From Valencia hispanica (lineage: Eukaryota; Chordata; Actinopteri; Cyprinodontiformes; Valenciidae), in contig OY747721.1 of the NCBI GenBank assembly GCA_963556495.2, forward strand, positions 28,718,849-28,782,848: 64,000 bases of DNA, written 5' to 3'. Below the pieces are notes generated by a model. That model made no database searches, was not told the origin of the DNA, and saw only the letters and a list, made by a program, of their open reading frames with translations. The translations under genes were made by a program, and so were the position numbers. Shown one piece after another: positions 22,691 through 31,764 of this stretch (its first letter is position 1; each line of letters begins with the position of its first letter).

Positions 22691-22978
22691 TAGTCCTTCA
22701 AGCCGGATTGATGAAATACTGCAGATCTTAGGATGTCCACTCAAGAGGAATCTGTCAGACCTAATCGACCAACACACTCTCCACCCTGTCTAAAAGACTA
22801 TGTGGTCGGAACAGAGCAAGATGAGAAAGAAACAGAACAAGATGAAGAAGTACAGTCCACAAATCAGATACCTGGGGGAAAGATTTCTCCCAGCTTAGCG
22901 ATTGAAGGAGAAATAAGCAACAATCCTCCTATAGCGCATAACAAAGATCTAAAGGGTAGCAGGGAAGAGCAACAACAT

Positions 22979-24205
22979 AAGTCTCCAAGTTGTCCGCATG
23001 AGTCTCAGAGTCCACGCTGCTACAAGTCTCACAGTCACCAGCATGAGTCTCAGAGTCCATGGTGCTGCAACAAGTCTCCAAGTCGCTTGTAGGAGTCACC
23101 AAGTCCACGCTACCACAACAAGTCTCTAAGTCTTCAGCATAAGTTTCAGAGTCCACGCCGCTACAACTCTCTGAGTCATCGGCATGAGTCTCTGAGTCTA
23201 CGCCAACGATACAAGTCTCCAAGTCGTCGGCATGAGTCTGAGTCCACTGCGCTACAAGTCTCCAAGTCACCAGTATGAATCTCAAAGCCCACGTTGCAGC
23301 AACAAGTCTCCAAATCGCCAGAATCAGTGTCGGAGTCCACACAGCCACAAGTATGCAAGTAGTGAAGAGATAAAAATTCTGTAAATGTATGAGAGCGTAA
23401 ACTTATCTTGGGTGTAAAACTAAGTTTCTTGCCTAACAGGGTGTAACGAAAAAAAAATCTGCGTGAGGGGGCATGAGACCTTTAAAAGTATGTTCCTGCT
23501 GATAGATGACTTGCATGTGACCTTTAAAATTATGTTCCTGCTGAATAAATGACTTGTCTGGGATTCATACAGAGGGCACAAAGTTGTTTCCTGTGTGTCT
23601 AATTCGGCAGTGCATGCGGAAACACTTAGCAACAGTGATTAATCAATAAGTGTAGTAGATCACGCGTTGCCTTATTTGAAGATGCTTTGACAGTTATTCT
23701 GTGGAAAATTGATGTATGAGGGGTGGGGGTTTATGCAACTTGTGGTTCAATAAAAGCTGTGTGCCGCTGTGGACCGGCGCTCAGTTGAAGGGAGAATTTC
23801 CTGAAGCTGAGCCCATCTGCAGATGTGTTGCTGGCAAAATCTATAACTGTTGTCTGTTATTTCTTATTGCTCCTATTTACAGAAATGAACGAGAACGCTG
23901 GAAGGTAATACAAGAGCCTGAGAGAGCCTAGGAGTCAGAAAATTAAACTGGTGTCTGTCCCTTTGAGGGAGGCCTTTAATTAGATTGATAAAATTCCTTC
24001 CAACCGTAGCCGGAATGAATCTCTGAATCCATGCCGTTACAAGTCTCCAAGTTGTCAGCATGAGTCTCCGAGTCCACATCGGCCCAACAAAGATCCAAGT
24101 TGTCAGCATGAATCTCTGAGTCTCTGCCACCACAACAAGTTTCCAAGTCGCCTGAATGAATCTCAGAGTCCGCACCACTACAAGTCTCCAAGTCACCAGC
24201 ATGAA
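22979..24205 (+). repeat. 45-48 bp coding minisatellite (Ser/Arg-rich), split
   Basis: About eight units at 22979-23358 and four more at 24010-24205 share the pattern AAGTCTCCAAGTCG, CGGCATGAGTCTCAGAGTCC, ACGCCGCTACAAC. Each encodes 15-16 residues of the form KSPSRRHESQSPRRYN. The length differences between units are multiples of three, except one unit near 23240 which has lost bases. The array is part of BEL gag and is separated by the 643-bp insertion. Confidence 0.85.
23363..24005 (+). mobile_element. Probable solo LTR, 643 bp
   Basis: The unit is bounded by GTAG at 23359-23362 and 24006-24009. Deleting it and one GTAG restores an in-frame repeat unit of gag (codons AAG TAT GCA AGT AGC CGG AAT GAA), strong evidence for an insertion with a 4-bp target duplication. 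It begins with TG, contains a near-duplicate pair of GACCTTTAAAA...TATGTTCCTGCTGA in the U3-like part, and has AATAAA at 23749 followed by a GT-rich segment. The 3' end is CCAACC rather than CA, so LTR identity is probable, not certain. A 4-bp duplication is common for gammaretrovirus-like elements. No coding region is present. Confidence 0.6.
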
Positions 24206-24789
24206 ACGTCAAAGTTTTATCAATACAGTGCACCCTACTATCAAACCTATGGTCACAACTCTCTAAGAACGCACACTGATTCCCCACCTGAGTATTACAA
24301 TAGGCCAACTCCAAGAAACTACTCTAGATCTTCGAGAGTATGGTGACAGGTCACAAGAACAACAGCGAAGGCTGTACAATATTCAATTATCTGTACTCTG
24401 TTTCTGTGCTACAGAGTAGCGAACCATGTGACTATTCTCACTATACAGTAGATATCATTCTCCTACTGCTCTGAACCAACCTATCGAGGACCAACTCCAA
24501 CTATCCCCAACTTTATATGTGAAGATCCTGGAGAGTTCATTCGGTTAAATATTGCACTAGATAATCTGCTGCCCTTGGATGCCACTGAAAATGTTAAATA
24601 CCAGATCCTACTGGATCACCTCAAGTTGGAAGAGGGTAATCGCTGATTCATACTGTAACAGTCCTTACCCTTATTGTGATTCTATGGATGTCCTTAATGA
24701 ACAGTATGGTCATCAGTTGGCATTAAAGCGCATAGGCTAACATCAGGAGTGGTGACACAAAGTCATTCTGCCAATTTGGCTTAAATATA

Positions 24790-26407
24790 CACTACCGTTC
24801 AAAAGTTTGGGGTCACATTGAAATGTCCTTATTTTTGAAGGAAAAGCACTGTACTTTTCAATGAAGATAACTTTAAACTAGTCTTAACTTTAAAGAAATA
24901 CACTCTATACATTGCTAATGTGGTAAATGACTATTCTAGCTGCAAATGTCTGGTTTTTGGTGCAATATCTACATAGGTGTATAGAGGCCCATTTCCAGCA
25001 ACTATCACTCCAGTGTTCTAATGGTACTATGTGTTTGCTCATTGGCTCAGAAGGCTAATTGATGATTAGAAAACCCTTGTGCAATCATGTTCACACATCT
25101 GAAAACAGTTTAGCTCGGTACAGAAGCTACAAAACTGACCTTCCTTTGAGCAGATTGAGTTTCTGGAGCATCACATTTGTGGGGTCAATTAAACGCTCAA
25201 AATGGCCAGAAAAAGAGAACTTTCATCTGAAACTCGACAGTCTATTCTTGTTCTTAGAAATGAAGGCTATTCCATGCGAGAAATTGCTAAGAAATTGAAG
25301 ATTTCCTACAACGGTGTGTACTACTCCCTTCAGAGGACAGCACAAACAGGCTCTAACCAGAGTAGAAAAAGAAGTGGGAGGCCGCGTTGCACAACTGAGC
25401 AAGAAGATAAGTACATTAGAGTCTCTAGTTTGAGAAACAGACGCCTCACAGGTCCCCAACTGGCATCTTCATTAAATAGTACCCGCAAAACACCAGTGTC
25501 AACATCTACAGTGAAGAGGCGGCTGCGGGATTCTGGGCTTCAGGGCAGAGTGGCAAAGAAAAAGCCATATCTGAGACTGGCCAATAAAAGAAAAAGATTA
25601 TGATGGGCAAAAGAACACAGACATTGGACAGAGGAAGACTGGAAAAAAGTGTTGTGGACGGATGAATCCAAGTTTGAGGTGTTCGGATCACAAAGAAGAA
25701 CGTTTGTGAGACGCAGAACAACTGAAAAGATGCTGGAAGAATGCCTGACGCCATCTGTTAAGCATGGTGGAGGTAATGTGATGGTCTGGGGTTGCTTTGG
25801 TGCTGGTAAGGTGGGAGATTTGTACAGGGTAAAAGGGATTCTGAATAAGGAAGGCTATCACTCCATTTTGCAAGGCCATGCCATACCCAGTGGACAGCGC
25901 TTGATTGGAGCCAATTTCATCCTACAACAGGACAATGACCCAAAACACACCTCCAAATTGTGCAAGAACTATTTAGAGAAGAAGCAGGCAGCTGGTATTC
26001 TATCGGTAATGGAGTGGCCAGCGCAGTCACCAGATTTGAACCCCATTGAGCTGTTGTGGGAGCAGCTTGGCCATATGGTACGCAAGAAGTGCCCATCCAA
26101 CCAATCCAAATTGTGGGAGCTGCTTCTAGAAGCGTGGGGTGCAATTTCTCCAGATTACCTCAACAAATTAACAGCTAGAATGCCAAAGGTCTGCAATGCT
26201 GTAATTGCTGCAAATGGAGGATTCTTTGACGAAAGCAAAGTTTGATGTAAAAAAAATCTTATTTCAAATACAAATCATTATTTCTAACCTTGTCAATGTC
26301 TTGACTCTATTTTCTATTCATTTCACAACGTATGGTGGTGAATAAGTGTGACTTTTCATGGAAAACACAAAATTGTTTGGGTGACCCCAAACTTTTGAAC
26401 GGTAGTG
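24790..26407 (+). mobile_element. Tc1-like transposon, DD38E type, nearly intact
   Basis: The ends are inverted and identical over about 27 bp, beginning CACTACCGTTCAAAAGTTTG, and are flanked by TA on both sides (24788-24789, 26408-26409). Length is 1618 bp. It lies inside BEL gag, whose coding resumes immediately afterwards (ALVGLLDQLGDNGQTE), so it inserted after the BEL element. Its gene has a single nonsense change. Confidence 0.9.
25202..26245 (+). pseudogene. Tc1 transposase with one premature stop
   Basis: A single frame of 347 codons runs from MARKRELSSETRQSILVLRN to the TGA at 26243, interrupted only at codon 134 (25601-25603). The N-terminal half has two helix-turn-helix motifs (MREIAKKLKISYNGVYYSLQ) and a GRPR linker (RSGRPRCTTEQ). 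The catalytic half has LWTDESKFEVFG (first Asp), QQDNDPKHTS (second Asp) and DLNPIELLWE (Glu). Counting from the second Asp to the Glu gives 38 intervening residues, not 34, matching the DD38E group described as Intruder. The stop is TGA before TGG, where CGA (Arg) is the expected codon, consistent with CpG decay. The protein is made as two halves at best. Confidence 0.85.
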
Positions 26408-27461
26408 TACGTGCCCTAGTCGGATTGTTGGATCAGTTGGGAGACAATGGCCAAACTGAACAAAAATGTGGATGACAAGTTTCCGGGATATTTACAAAGT
26501 TGCCAAACCATTTTAGAGCAGACTGCAAAAGGTATATAATAATCCTCTCCGAACACCCATCCCCACTCTGTTACACCTAGCGGACTGGCTGGAATATGAA
26601 GTCAGAGTGCAACAGGATAGTTCACAAACCTGTAACAATACCAACAAATAGCACTCAGGTAACAAAAGAGAGCAGGCTAGAGAATTCAGACCCAAAGGCA
26701 CATTTGTACTTCATGGGAGTGAACAAACCCAAAGAAACAAGACACCAGTCAATCATGAAATCCGGGAACCACTTAAATTCTGCCAATACAACACACCATT
26801 TCCTTAACCAATGCACTAACTTCAAAATCCTCAAAAGGGAGCAATTGGAAAACTGGATTTGTTCCTATAAGAAATGCTGTAAATGGGGGGGCACGGTGGC
26901 GCAGCTGGTAGAGCAGCTCACCTCACAGCTAGAAGGTCCTGGGTTCAATTTACCACCAGGGACGCTGTGGGTGCTGAGGGTGTGTTTGTTACCCCGCATC
27001 ATCGGCACACACACACTGGATGGGGTTGGCGAAAGGGCCTTTCTGTGTGGAGTTTGCATGTTCTCCCCATGTTCCCTTGAGCAGCTAATGTGAGTTACTC
27101 CCACAAAAACATGCACTAGTCCTGGGACTGTATACTGCCTCCTTCTGGCCGGCCGGGGTGCCTGAAGGGTTGGGGATGATCTGGCTGGAATAACGTGATT
27201 CTTCCACGTGCTACGTCCAGCCAGGGAAACCCCGCCCCATCAGGTGAAAAGAAGGGCCTGCTCACTGCCCAAGCATGAAGGAGGCTTGGGTTTAAGTGCA
27301 GGGCCCTCCTGGGGCTGGCAGAGCACTGGGTGATTAATAATGGGAGAAAACCGTGGGATAAAAAAAAGAAAAGAAAAAAAAGAAATGCTGTAAATGTGGA
27401 CAAGACCACATATCATCAGAATGCACATTAAAGGCTAAATGCAGTTCCAAAGGGAGGCATC
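26408..27461 (+). pseudogene. BEL gag C-terminal part with zinc knuckle
   Basis: Coding resumes after the Tc1 with ALVGLLDQLGDNGQTE, then TVLEQTAKGI-like sequence, PTPTLLHLADWLEYEVRVQ and, after a short spacer, TTHHFLNQCTNF. At 26862 it enters the knuckle SYKKCCKCGQDHISSECTLK, a C-x2-C-x3-H-x4-C motif. The SINE at 26886-27379 cuts this motif in half; removing it and one target copy restores it. The frame continues KAKCSSKGRHQ to 27461, where the snoRNA-like insertion begins. These regions normally package RNA in the virus-like particle. Confidence 0.8.
26886..27379 (+). mobile_element. tRNA-derived SINE, full length, 17-bp TSD
   Basis: Perfect 17-bp direct repeats AAGAAATGCTGTAAATG flank the insert (26869-26885 and 27380-27396). 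The head is tRNA-like with an A box (TGGCGCAGCTGGTAGAG) and a B box (GGGTTCAATTT), which form an internal RNA polymerase III promoter. The body includes GTGTGGAGTTTGCATGTTCT, a phrase shared by many fish retroposons. The tail is A-rich. The target duplication and tail show LINE-driven retroposition, and the perfect duplication suggests a fairly recent event. Confidence 0.85.
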
Positions 27462-27585
27462 AAGTGGAGTACTATAGCAAAAGATGTAGTGCTTCACTTG
27501 TGAAAGTAAATCTGTTGGGCTTCTACTTGTTACTCAGACACGAATTCTGAGCTCCACAATGCCAAACAGGACACGTAAAAAAAAA
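27462..27585 (+). ncRNA. H/ACA-snoRNA-like retroposon, copy 1
   Basis: A 115-nt unit (27462-27576) is followed by an A tail. It can fold as a 5' hairpin (AAGTGGAGTACTA pairing with TAGTGCTTCACTT, with two G-U pairs), a single-stranded AAAGTA that fits the H box ANANNA, a 3' hairpin (CTGTTGGG with CCAAACAG, top stem CTCAGA/TCTGAG), and then ACA plus three bases immediately before the A tail. That is the layout of a box H/ACA RNA, though the 5' hairpin lacks an obvious guide pocket. Flanks AAAGGGAGGCAT and AAAGGAGGAAT look like a degenerate target duplication. It is an inserted copy, not shown to be transcribed. A short SINE of other origin is the alternative. Confidence 0.45.
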
Positions 27586-27593
27586 GGAGGAAT

Positions 27594-28489
27594 TTTGAGA
27601 TCTTACATGAGGTGAATACAAAACGTGAATCAGCTCCTTCATCCAGTAATCCTATTGCTGCAGAAAGCACCCCTATGGTCAGTTCTACTATTGTGATATT
27701 GTATGTAGATAGATCCACTCGCAGCAGCATATTGCTTCTTAAAGTTATTCAAGTCAACCTAAGAAATGGAGATGTATCTATTGACACCTAACTAAGTAAG
27801 TCCCAGGTGGTACATCCCCCACCACATGGTTACTCACAAAGCTAAGAATTGTATCTTGTTTAATTGTTCATTTAAATACAGGACTTTCATTAAAATTAAC
27901 ATTTTCTTCCTGGCCCTACTCTTGGGTCTACTTTATTGGGAGTTCTATTGAGATTCAGAGAAAATGTAATAGTCATTAATAGCGATGTGAAAGCCATATT
28001 CCATCAGTTATGTCTCTTAAATGAAGACCAACCATATTGGAGGTCTCGTTGGAGAGACACTAATACAGAGCCCTCTGCCATTTGCCAGTGGTTAGTACTA
28101 ACATTTGGAATGGCCTCAAGCCCCTGATGTGCGACATTTGCTCTAAAAACTTAGAGTCAGCTCAATGAGGATGTATGCACAGTAGTTGAGCGTTGTTTGA
28201 CAATTGGCTACAAAGTATACCAACAGTTGAGCAAGCCAAGACACTTGCCAACAAACTAAAGTGCCTACTAACAGAGGGCAGTTTTGATATCCGTAAGTGG
28301 GCAACCAGTCATCCAGAGGTGATCAGTCACCTACTAACTGATTGCACTTAACTCTGGTTCACCCAAAGAGACTATAACCCCCAATAGCCTTAGGATTAAT
28401 GTGGAATTGCCGATCTGATACATTGAGTTAACAAAACATGTCCACCAATCAAAAGCAACCAACCGTGAAAATCATATAAACGTGCTTGC
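27594..28489 (+). pseudogene. BEL protease-linker and reverse transcriptase remnants
   Basis: After the insertion the frame reads EILHEVNTKRESAPSSSNP and a short residue of the protease region, then jumps to RT. Recognisable RT pieces are GVLLRFRENVIVINSDVKAI, WRDTNTEPSAICQWLVLTFG and, after shifts, LANKLKCLLTEGSFDIRKWA. The catalytic Y-x-D-D-like motif is damaged (reading FDNWLQS where family members have YVDNCLQS). Multiple stops and a large deletion of the protease separate the blocks. Confidence 0.75.
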
Positions 28490-29240
28490 CCCGTCAGCCT
28501 GTCCATGGTCAGATCCCTTCTGGGTGGAGGGGCACCCTTGGGCCTCTGGGTCCACGGCTGGATCTGCCCTGACTGAGCCGGTTGCCCTGCATTGTAGCTG
28601 CTTGATATTCCCCCGGGGCTTTCCTCTGTTCCTCTCTTGAGGGGTGCGGTCAGCCCTATGTTGGTCTGCCTGGGGCTCCTGTGCTCTCGAGGTCCTTTGG
28701 ATGTTTATGGCTCTGATCTCTCTTATGTGTCTGCATCAATTCCTGCGAGGCGGATTGATGGCTCCTCACACCAGCTATTGAACACTCGTGGAGAAACCTT
28801 ATATACACCAGCATGTTCATACACACACACGCAAACACGTGTAGGGATTCTGGTGTTTATAGATGCATTCTTGGACTTAGGTTAAAATTACTAAATCTTG
28901 TGATAATCGGTACCATGACCTTTTCAGTGACGCTGTATTTTATTTATATTTCCATTTGTGAGTTGTGTTTGTGTAGTTCTTGGTTTGCATTATTTAATTT
29001 GTTTTGTCGTTTTTTTCCCTCTCCCTGCTGTCCTGCGGGTGTGGAGGTGAACTGGGATGTTTTCTTGTGTTTTCTGTGTTCCCCATTTCTCTCTTGTATC
29101 TTCAATTTACCCTCTCCCTCTTAACTTATTTCTCCTATCTCTCTTCATCTTTCTTTCGTCCCCTTTATTTTCCATATCCGTGTCTATATTATCAGAAAAA
29201 AACAGTAATTTCTAATAAAGATTTCTTACACATGTATATG
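28490..29240 (+). mobile_element. L1-type LINE 3' UTR fragment, second copy
   Basis: This segment is the plus-strand counterpart of the minus-strand 3' UTR at 1-520. Translations over the shared stretch align (GPLDV, SASIP.RRID, HQL.NT), and the T-rich 3' region (GGTGTGGAGGTGAACTGGGA and following) matches in order. It ends near AATAAAGATTTCTTACAC and abuts the snoRNA-like copy with only a few bases between. The 5' truncation at about 28490 is typical of LINE insertions. Confidence 0.8.
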
Positions 29241-29382
29241 AAGTGGAGTACTATAGCAAAAGCCGTAATGTTCCACTTAAGAAAGTAAATCTGTTGGGCT
29301 TCTGCTTGGTACTTTGACACCAGTTCTGAGCACCACATGGCCAAATAGGACACTTAAAAAAAAAGAAAAAAGAAAAAAAGAA
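29241..29382 (+). ncRNA. H/ACA-snoRNA-like retroposon, copy 2
   Basis: A 115-nt unit (29241-29355) aligns with copy 1 without a single gap and with about 18 mismatches by my count. It starts and stops at the same bases and also ends in ACA plus three bases followed by an A-rich tail. The outer 5' stem (AAGTGGA with TCCACTT), the AAAGTA box and the 3' stem base are preserved. It lies directly after the L1 3' end. Confidence 0.45.
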
Positions 29383-29385
29383 ATG

Positions 29386-30235
29386 GAGAGCAAAGCCAGA
29401 AGTACCAAAAATGGCAGATTTACATTGTGCCTGCCTCAGATTGTTCCATCCAGCATTCTACTCTACTGGGATGGATTGTTTTGGACCGCTAGAGATCAAA
29501 TTAGGCTGAAGAGTTGAAAAACATTGGGGCACTCTGTATAAATGTTTGACCACAAGAGCCAAGTACATTGATCTCCTCTGCAGTCTCAACAGTGATGCCT
29601 TCCTGATGTCCCTGCGTCAGCTAATAGCCAGAAGATGTAAAGCTCATAAGAGCTTTTCTGATCAAAGGACTAACTTTAAGGTAGGTAATGCTGAACTACA
29701 GTGAGTCTTCAATTAACTAGCCCCTCTACTAAAAACAAAGTTAGCCTCACAACAGATTGATTTACACTTTAACCCTCTAAACCCCAACACTTTGGAGGAG
29801 CATGGGAAAGAGAGATAAGGTCCATCAAATCTGCTCTACGCACCACTATGGGAGTACAAGTTGTCTCTGAAGAAGTCTTGAGGACAGTACTGGTGGAGAT
29901 AGAAGGAATTCTGAATTCCAAACCATTAGGTTACGTATCCTCTGATATGGCAGATACAGACCCCAATACCCCCAACACTCTTATAATGGGTCGGCATAAC
30001 TCAAGTTTGCCACAGGTTGTGTATCCTGAGACTGATCTTCTCAGCAGAAAACAGTGGAGACACAGTTAGATATTAAGTGATCAATTTTGGAGATGTTTAA
30101 CACAGAACTATTTACCTGTTTAGCAAACTCCACTCGAAGTGGATGGTGGATAAGGATGATCTTATGGCGGGTATTGTGTTCATGCTGGTTGACCCTCAAT
30201 CTCCGAGGGCATTGTGGATGGTTGAGACTGTCAAG
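29386..30235 (+). pseudogene. BEL integrase remnant
   Basis: The coding remnants begin with a MESKARSTKNGRF-like stretch corresponding to the PKMADL segment, then DGLFW (around the first catalytic Asp), the segment KYIDLLCSLNSDAFLMSL in another frame, SDQRTNFK (second Asp) and FGGAWEREIRSIKSALRTT with the final Glu. From 29848 the frame stays open for 73 residues (VSEEVLRTVLVEIEGILNSK, PLGYVSSDMADTDPNTPN), and the C-terminal PQSPRALW region follows. Frameshifts make it non-functional. The order confirms a BEL/Pao pol. Confidence 0.8.
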
Positions 30236-30240
30236 ACTAT

Positions 30241-30576
30241 CAAGTTTAAATTATTTCTCCTCATAAAACCATCAGAAAGTTGTCTGTGCGTGCATTAGCA
30301 AAAACCCATCCATCCATCCATCCATTTTCTATACCCGTCCATCCTAATGCAGGGTTGCGGGGGGGCTGGTGCCCATCTCCAGCAGTCAAGGGGCAAGAGG
30401 CGGGGTACACCCCAGACAGGTCGCCAGTCCATCGCAGCGCATCAGCAAAAACCACACAGATTAAAACTGATGAAACGTACAACTGGTTGATTCTTATAGA
30501 CAATATTATGTTCTAACCAACATACTGCAGCGTTGATCAACCTGAAGGCACTCATACAGCCAGCTAGTGTTTTTTC
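30241..30576 (+). repeat. BEL 3' LTR remnant with insert
   Basis: This matches the 5' LTR at 22489-22690 on both sides of a 134-bp insert (30305-30438). The two LTRs differ at many positions, which fits an old element. Confidence 0.75.
30305..30438 (-). mobile_element. Short retroposon tail insert with 13-bp TSD
   Basis: Flanks GCATTAGCAAAAA (30292-30304) and GCATCAGCAAAAA (30439-30451) are a 13-bp target duplication with one change. The insert begins with a (CCAT)n run and carries GGCGGGGTACACCCCAGACA and GGTCGCCAGTCCATCGCAG. On the minus strand it ends in (GGAT)n. These are the terminal words of a very common fish retroposon. Confidence 0.8.
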
Positions 30577-31500
30577 AAACACTACGTTGCCATGTAATAA
30601 AATCCTACTGGTCCCCATGCTTAATCCATCATTTATGCCCTCAGAGATTTGTTGGCATCATGGATTGTCCAAGCACTTTTTGCTTGCTTCTTTTTACAAG
30701 CTCAATTAGTGTTCTATGTAGAGGTTAGAACATAGAATGTTACTCTGAGTGGATAGAATTTGGGGGAAGTACTGCCCCCTACAGGTTTGGCATGTCTATG
30801 AATGTGCTTAACAACGCACGTCTGTGGTTAGGTGTGGACCGAGATTTTTTTTTAAACGAGGTGGTGAGAATATTTGTTTGAAAATACGTGTGTACATGGT
30901 ATCAATTAATGATTAAGATTACCTGCCGGATAAGGCTGAGATAATTACACAATAGATGAAGGAATTAGTTATTGGCGTTCTTTGAACAGCAAGTTGCTAC
31001 ACGTGTATGTGGAACAATAACAAAACAAATTTCCAAAATGCAAGAGGTTATTACCAAAATAATTCAACCTTCAGTTAAAATGCTTTAATCATCAACCTCA
31101 CTAAGCTAATAACACCCAACTAAACTACTAAGTAAAAGAAGGATGAATAATAAAACTATCAAAAATAAAACCGTAAAATGGACAAATATGCAAAGAAGTA
31201 TAAACAATAACCAATGATCATGATGTCACAGTTCAGTATGGATGTTTATGCTAACCAAAGTGTATCACTGTCATTTTCGACACAAAAAATCTCCACTGTA
31301 CTAATGCAATTTTTTCCACTTATATGCTAATAGACAGTTTAGTCCCCAGATTTGATTAAGAGTTGAAGTGCATATCTTTTAATCAGTTGAGTCCCTCTGA
31401 ATCTTTTTTTTTTTTTTTTTTTTTTTACTTTGTTTTGAAGAAAATCGCATTTTTACGACTGGCAAAAACTAGGTGAAATGTCACCATATAGAGAAATATT

Positions 31501-31551
<51 letters not shown>

Positions 31552-31764
31552 GTAAAAAAAAATAATATAGTCATAATAAATAAAAAAGTGGAGCCTCAGG
31601 TTCCCCCTGTATAAAATTCAAAACAACAAACAATTTTAACTGGTTTCTTTATTAAGTTTCCCATACTCAAAACCTCAACAAACTGTTTTTTCTTAGAACC
31701 TCTAAAAACATATATGTGTATAACATATTTCTTCCTATACATTCTATCATCTGTCATGCATGTT
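30577..31764. other. No gene; poly(T) and (AAT)n microsatellites
   Basis: AT-rich sequence with a run of about 23 T at 31404-31426 and a perfect (AAT)n microsatellite at about 31498-31550. No coding signal is seen. Confidence 0.5.

Larger units (their letters stand above)
22733..24789 (+). pseudogene. BEL gag, N-terminal and middle part
   Basis: The frame opens 43 bases after the 5' LTR remnant with MSTQEESVRPNRPTHSPPCL and an acidic stretch. It then enters an Arg/Ser-rich tandem repeat, broken by an LTR-like insertion at 23363-24005. After the repeat come YQYSAPYYQTYGHNSLRTH and then, past several stops, PNFICEDPGEFIRLNIALDN and NVKYQILLDHLKLEEGN, followed in other frames by ADSYCNSPYPYCDSMDVLNE-type coding. 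These are the hallmarks of the gag region of fish BEL elements. The Tc1 at 24790 interrupts the frame just after this. At least five frame breaks are present. Confidence 0.8.
22489..30576 (+). mobile_element. BEL/Pao LTR retrotransposon with nested insertions
   Basis: Related terminal sequences (22489-22690 and 30241-30576) flank gag, zinc-knuckle, RT and integrase remnants in the BEL/Pao order on the plus strand. Protease, the RNase H region and part of RT are lost. Insertions are, in order: a 643-bp LTR-like unit, a 1618-bp Tc1, a 494-bp SINE, a 115-nt snoRNA-like retroposon, an L1 3' fragment joined to a second snoRNA-like copy, and a 134-bp repeat inside the 3' LTR. Removing them leaves about 4.4 kb of decayed BEL sequence, shorter than an intact element. 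Confidence 0.85.

Noticed and set aside
22733..23092. Host SR-type splicing factor gene
   Set aside because: The frame starts just after a BEL LTR and continues into BEL gag motifs, so the SR-like repeat belongs to the retrotransposon.
22979..23345. Regularly spaced repeats that could suggest a CRISPR-like array
   Set aside because: Units are contiguous and diverged, have no unique spacers, encode an in-frame peptide repeat, and lie in a eukaryotic retrotransposon gag gene.
26886..26965. Stand-alone tRNA gene
   Set aside because: The tRNA-like A and B boxes are the head of a 494-bp SINE with A-rich tail and target duplication.
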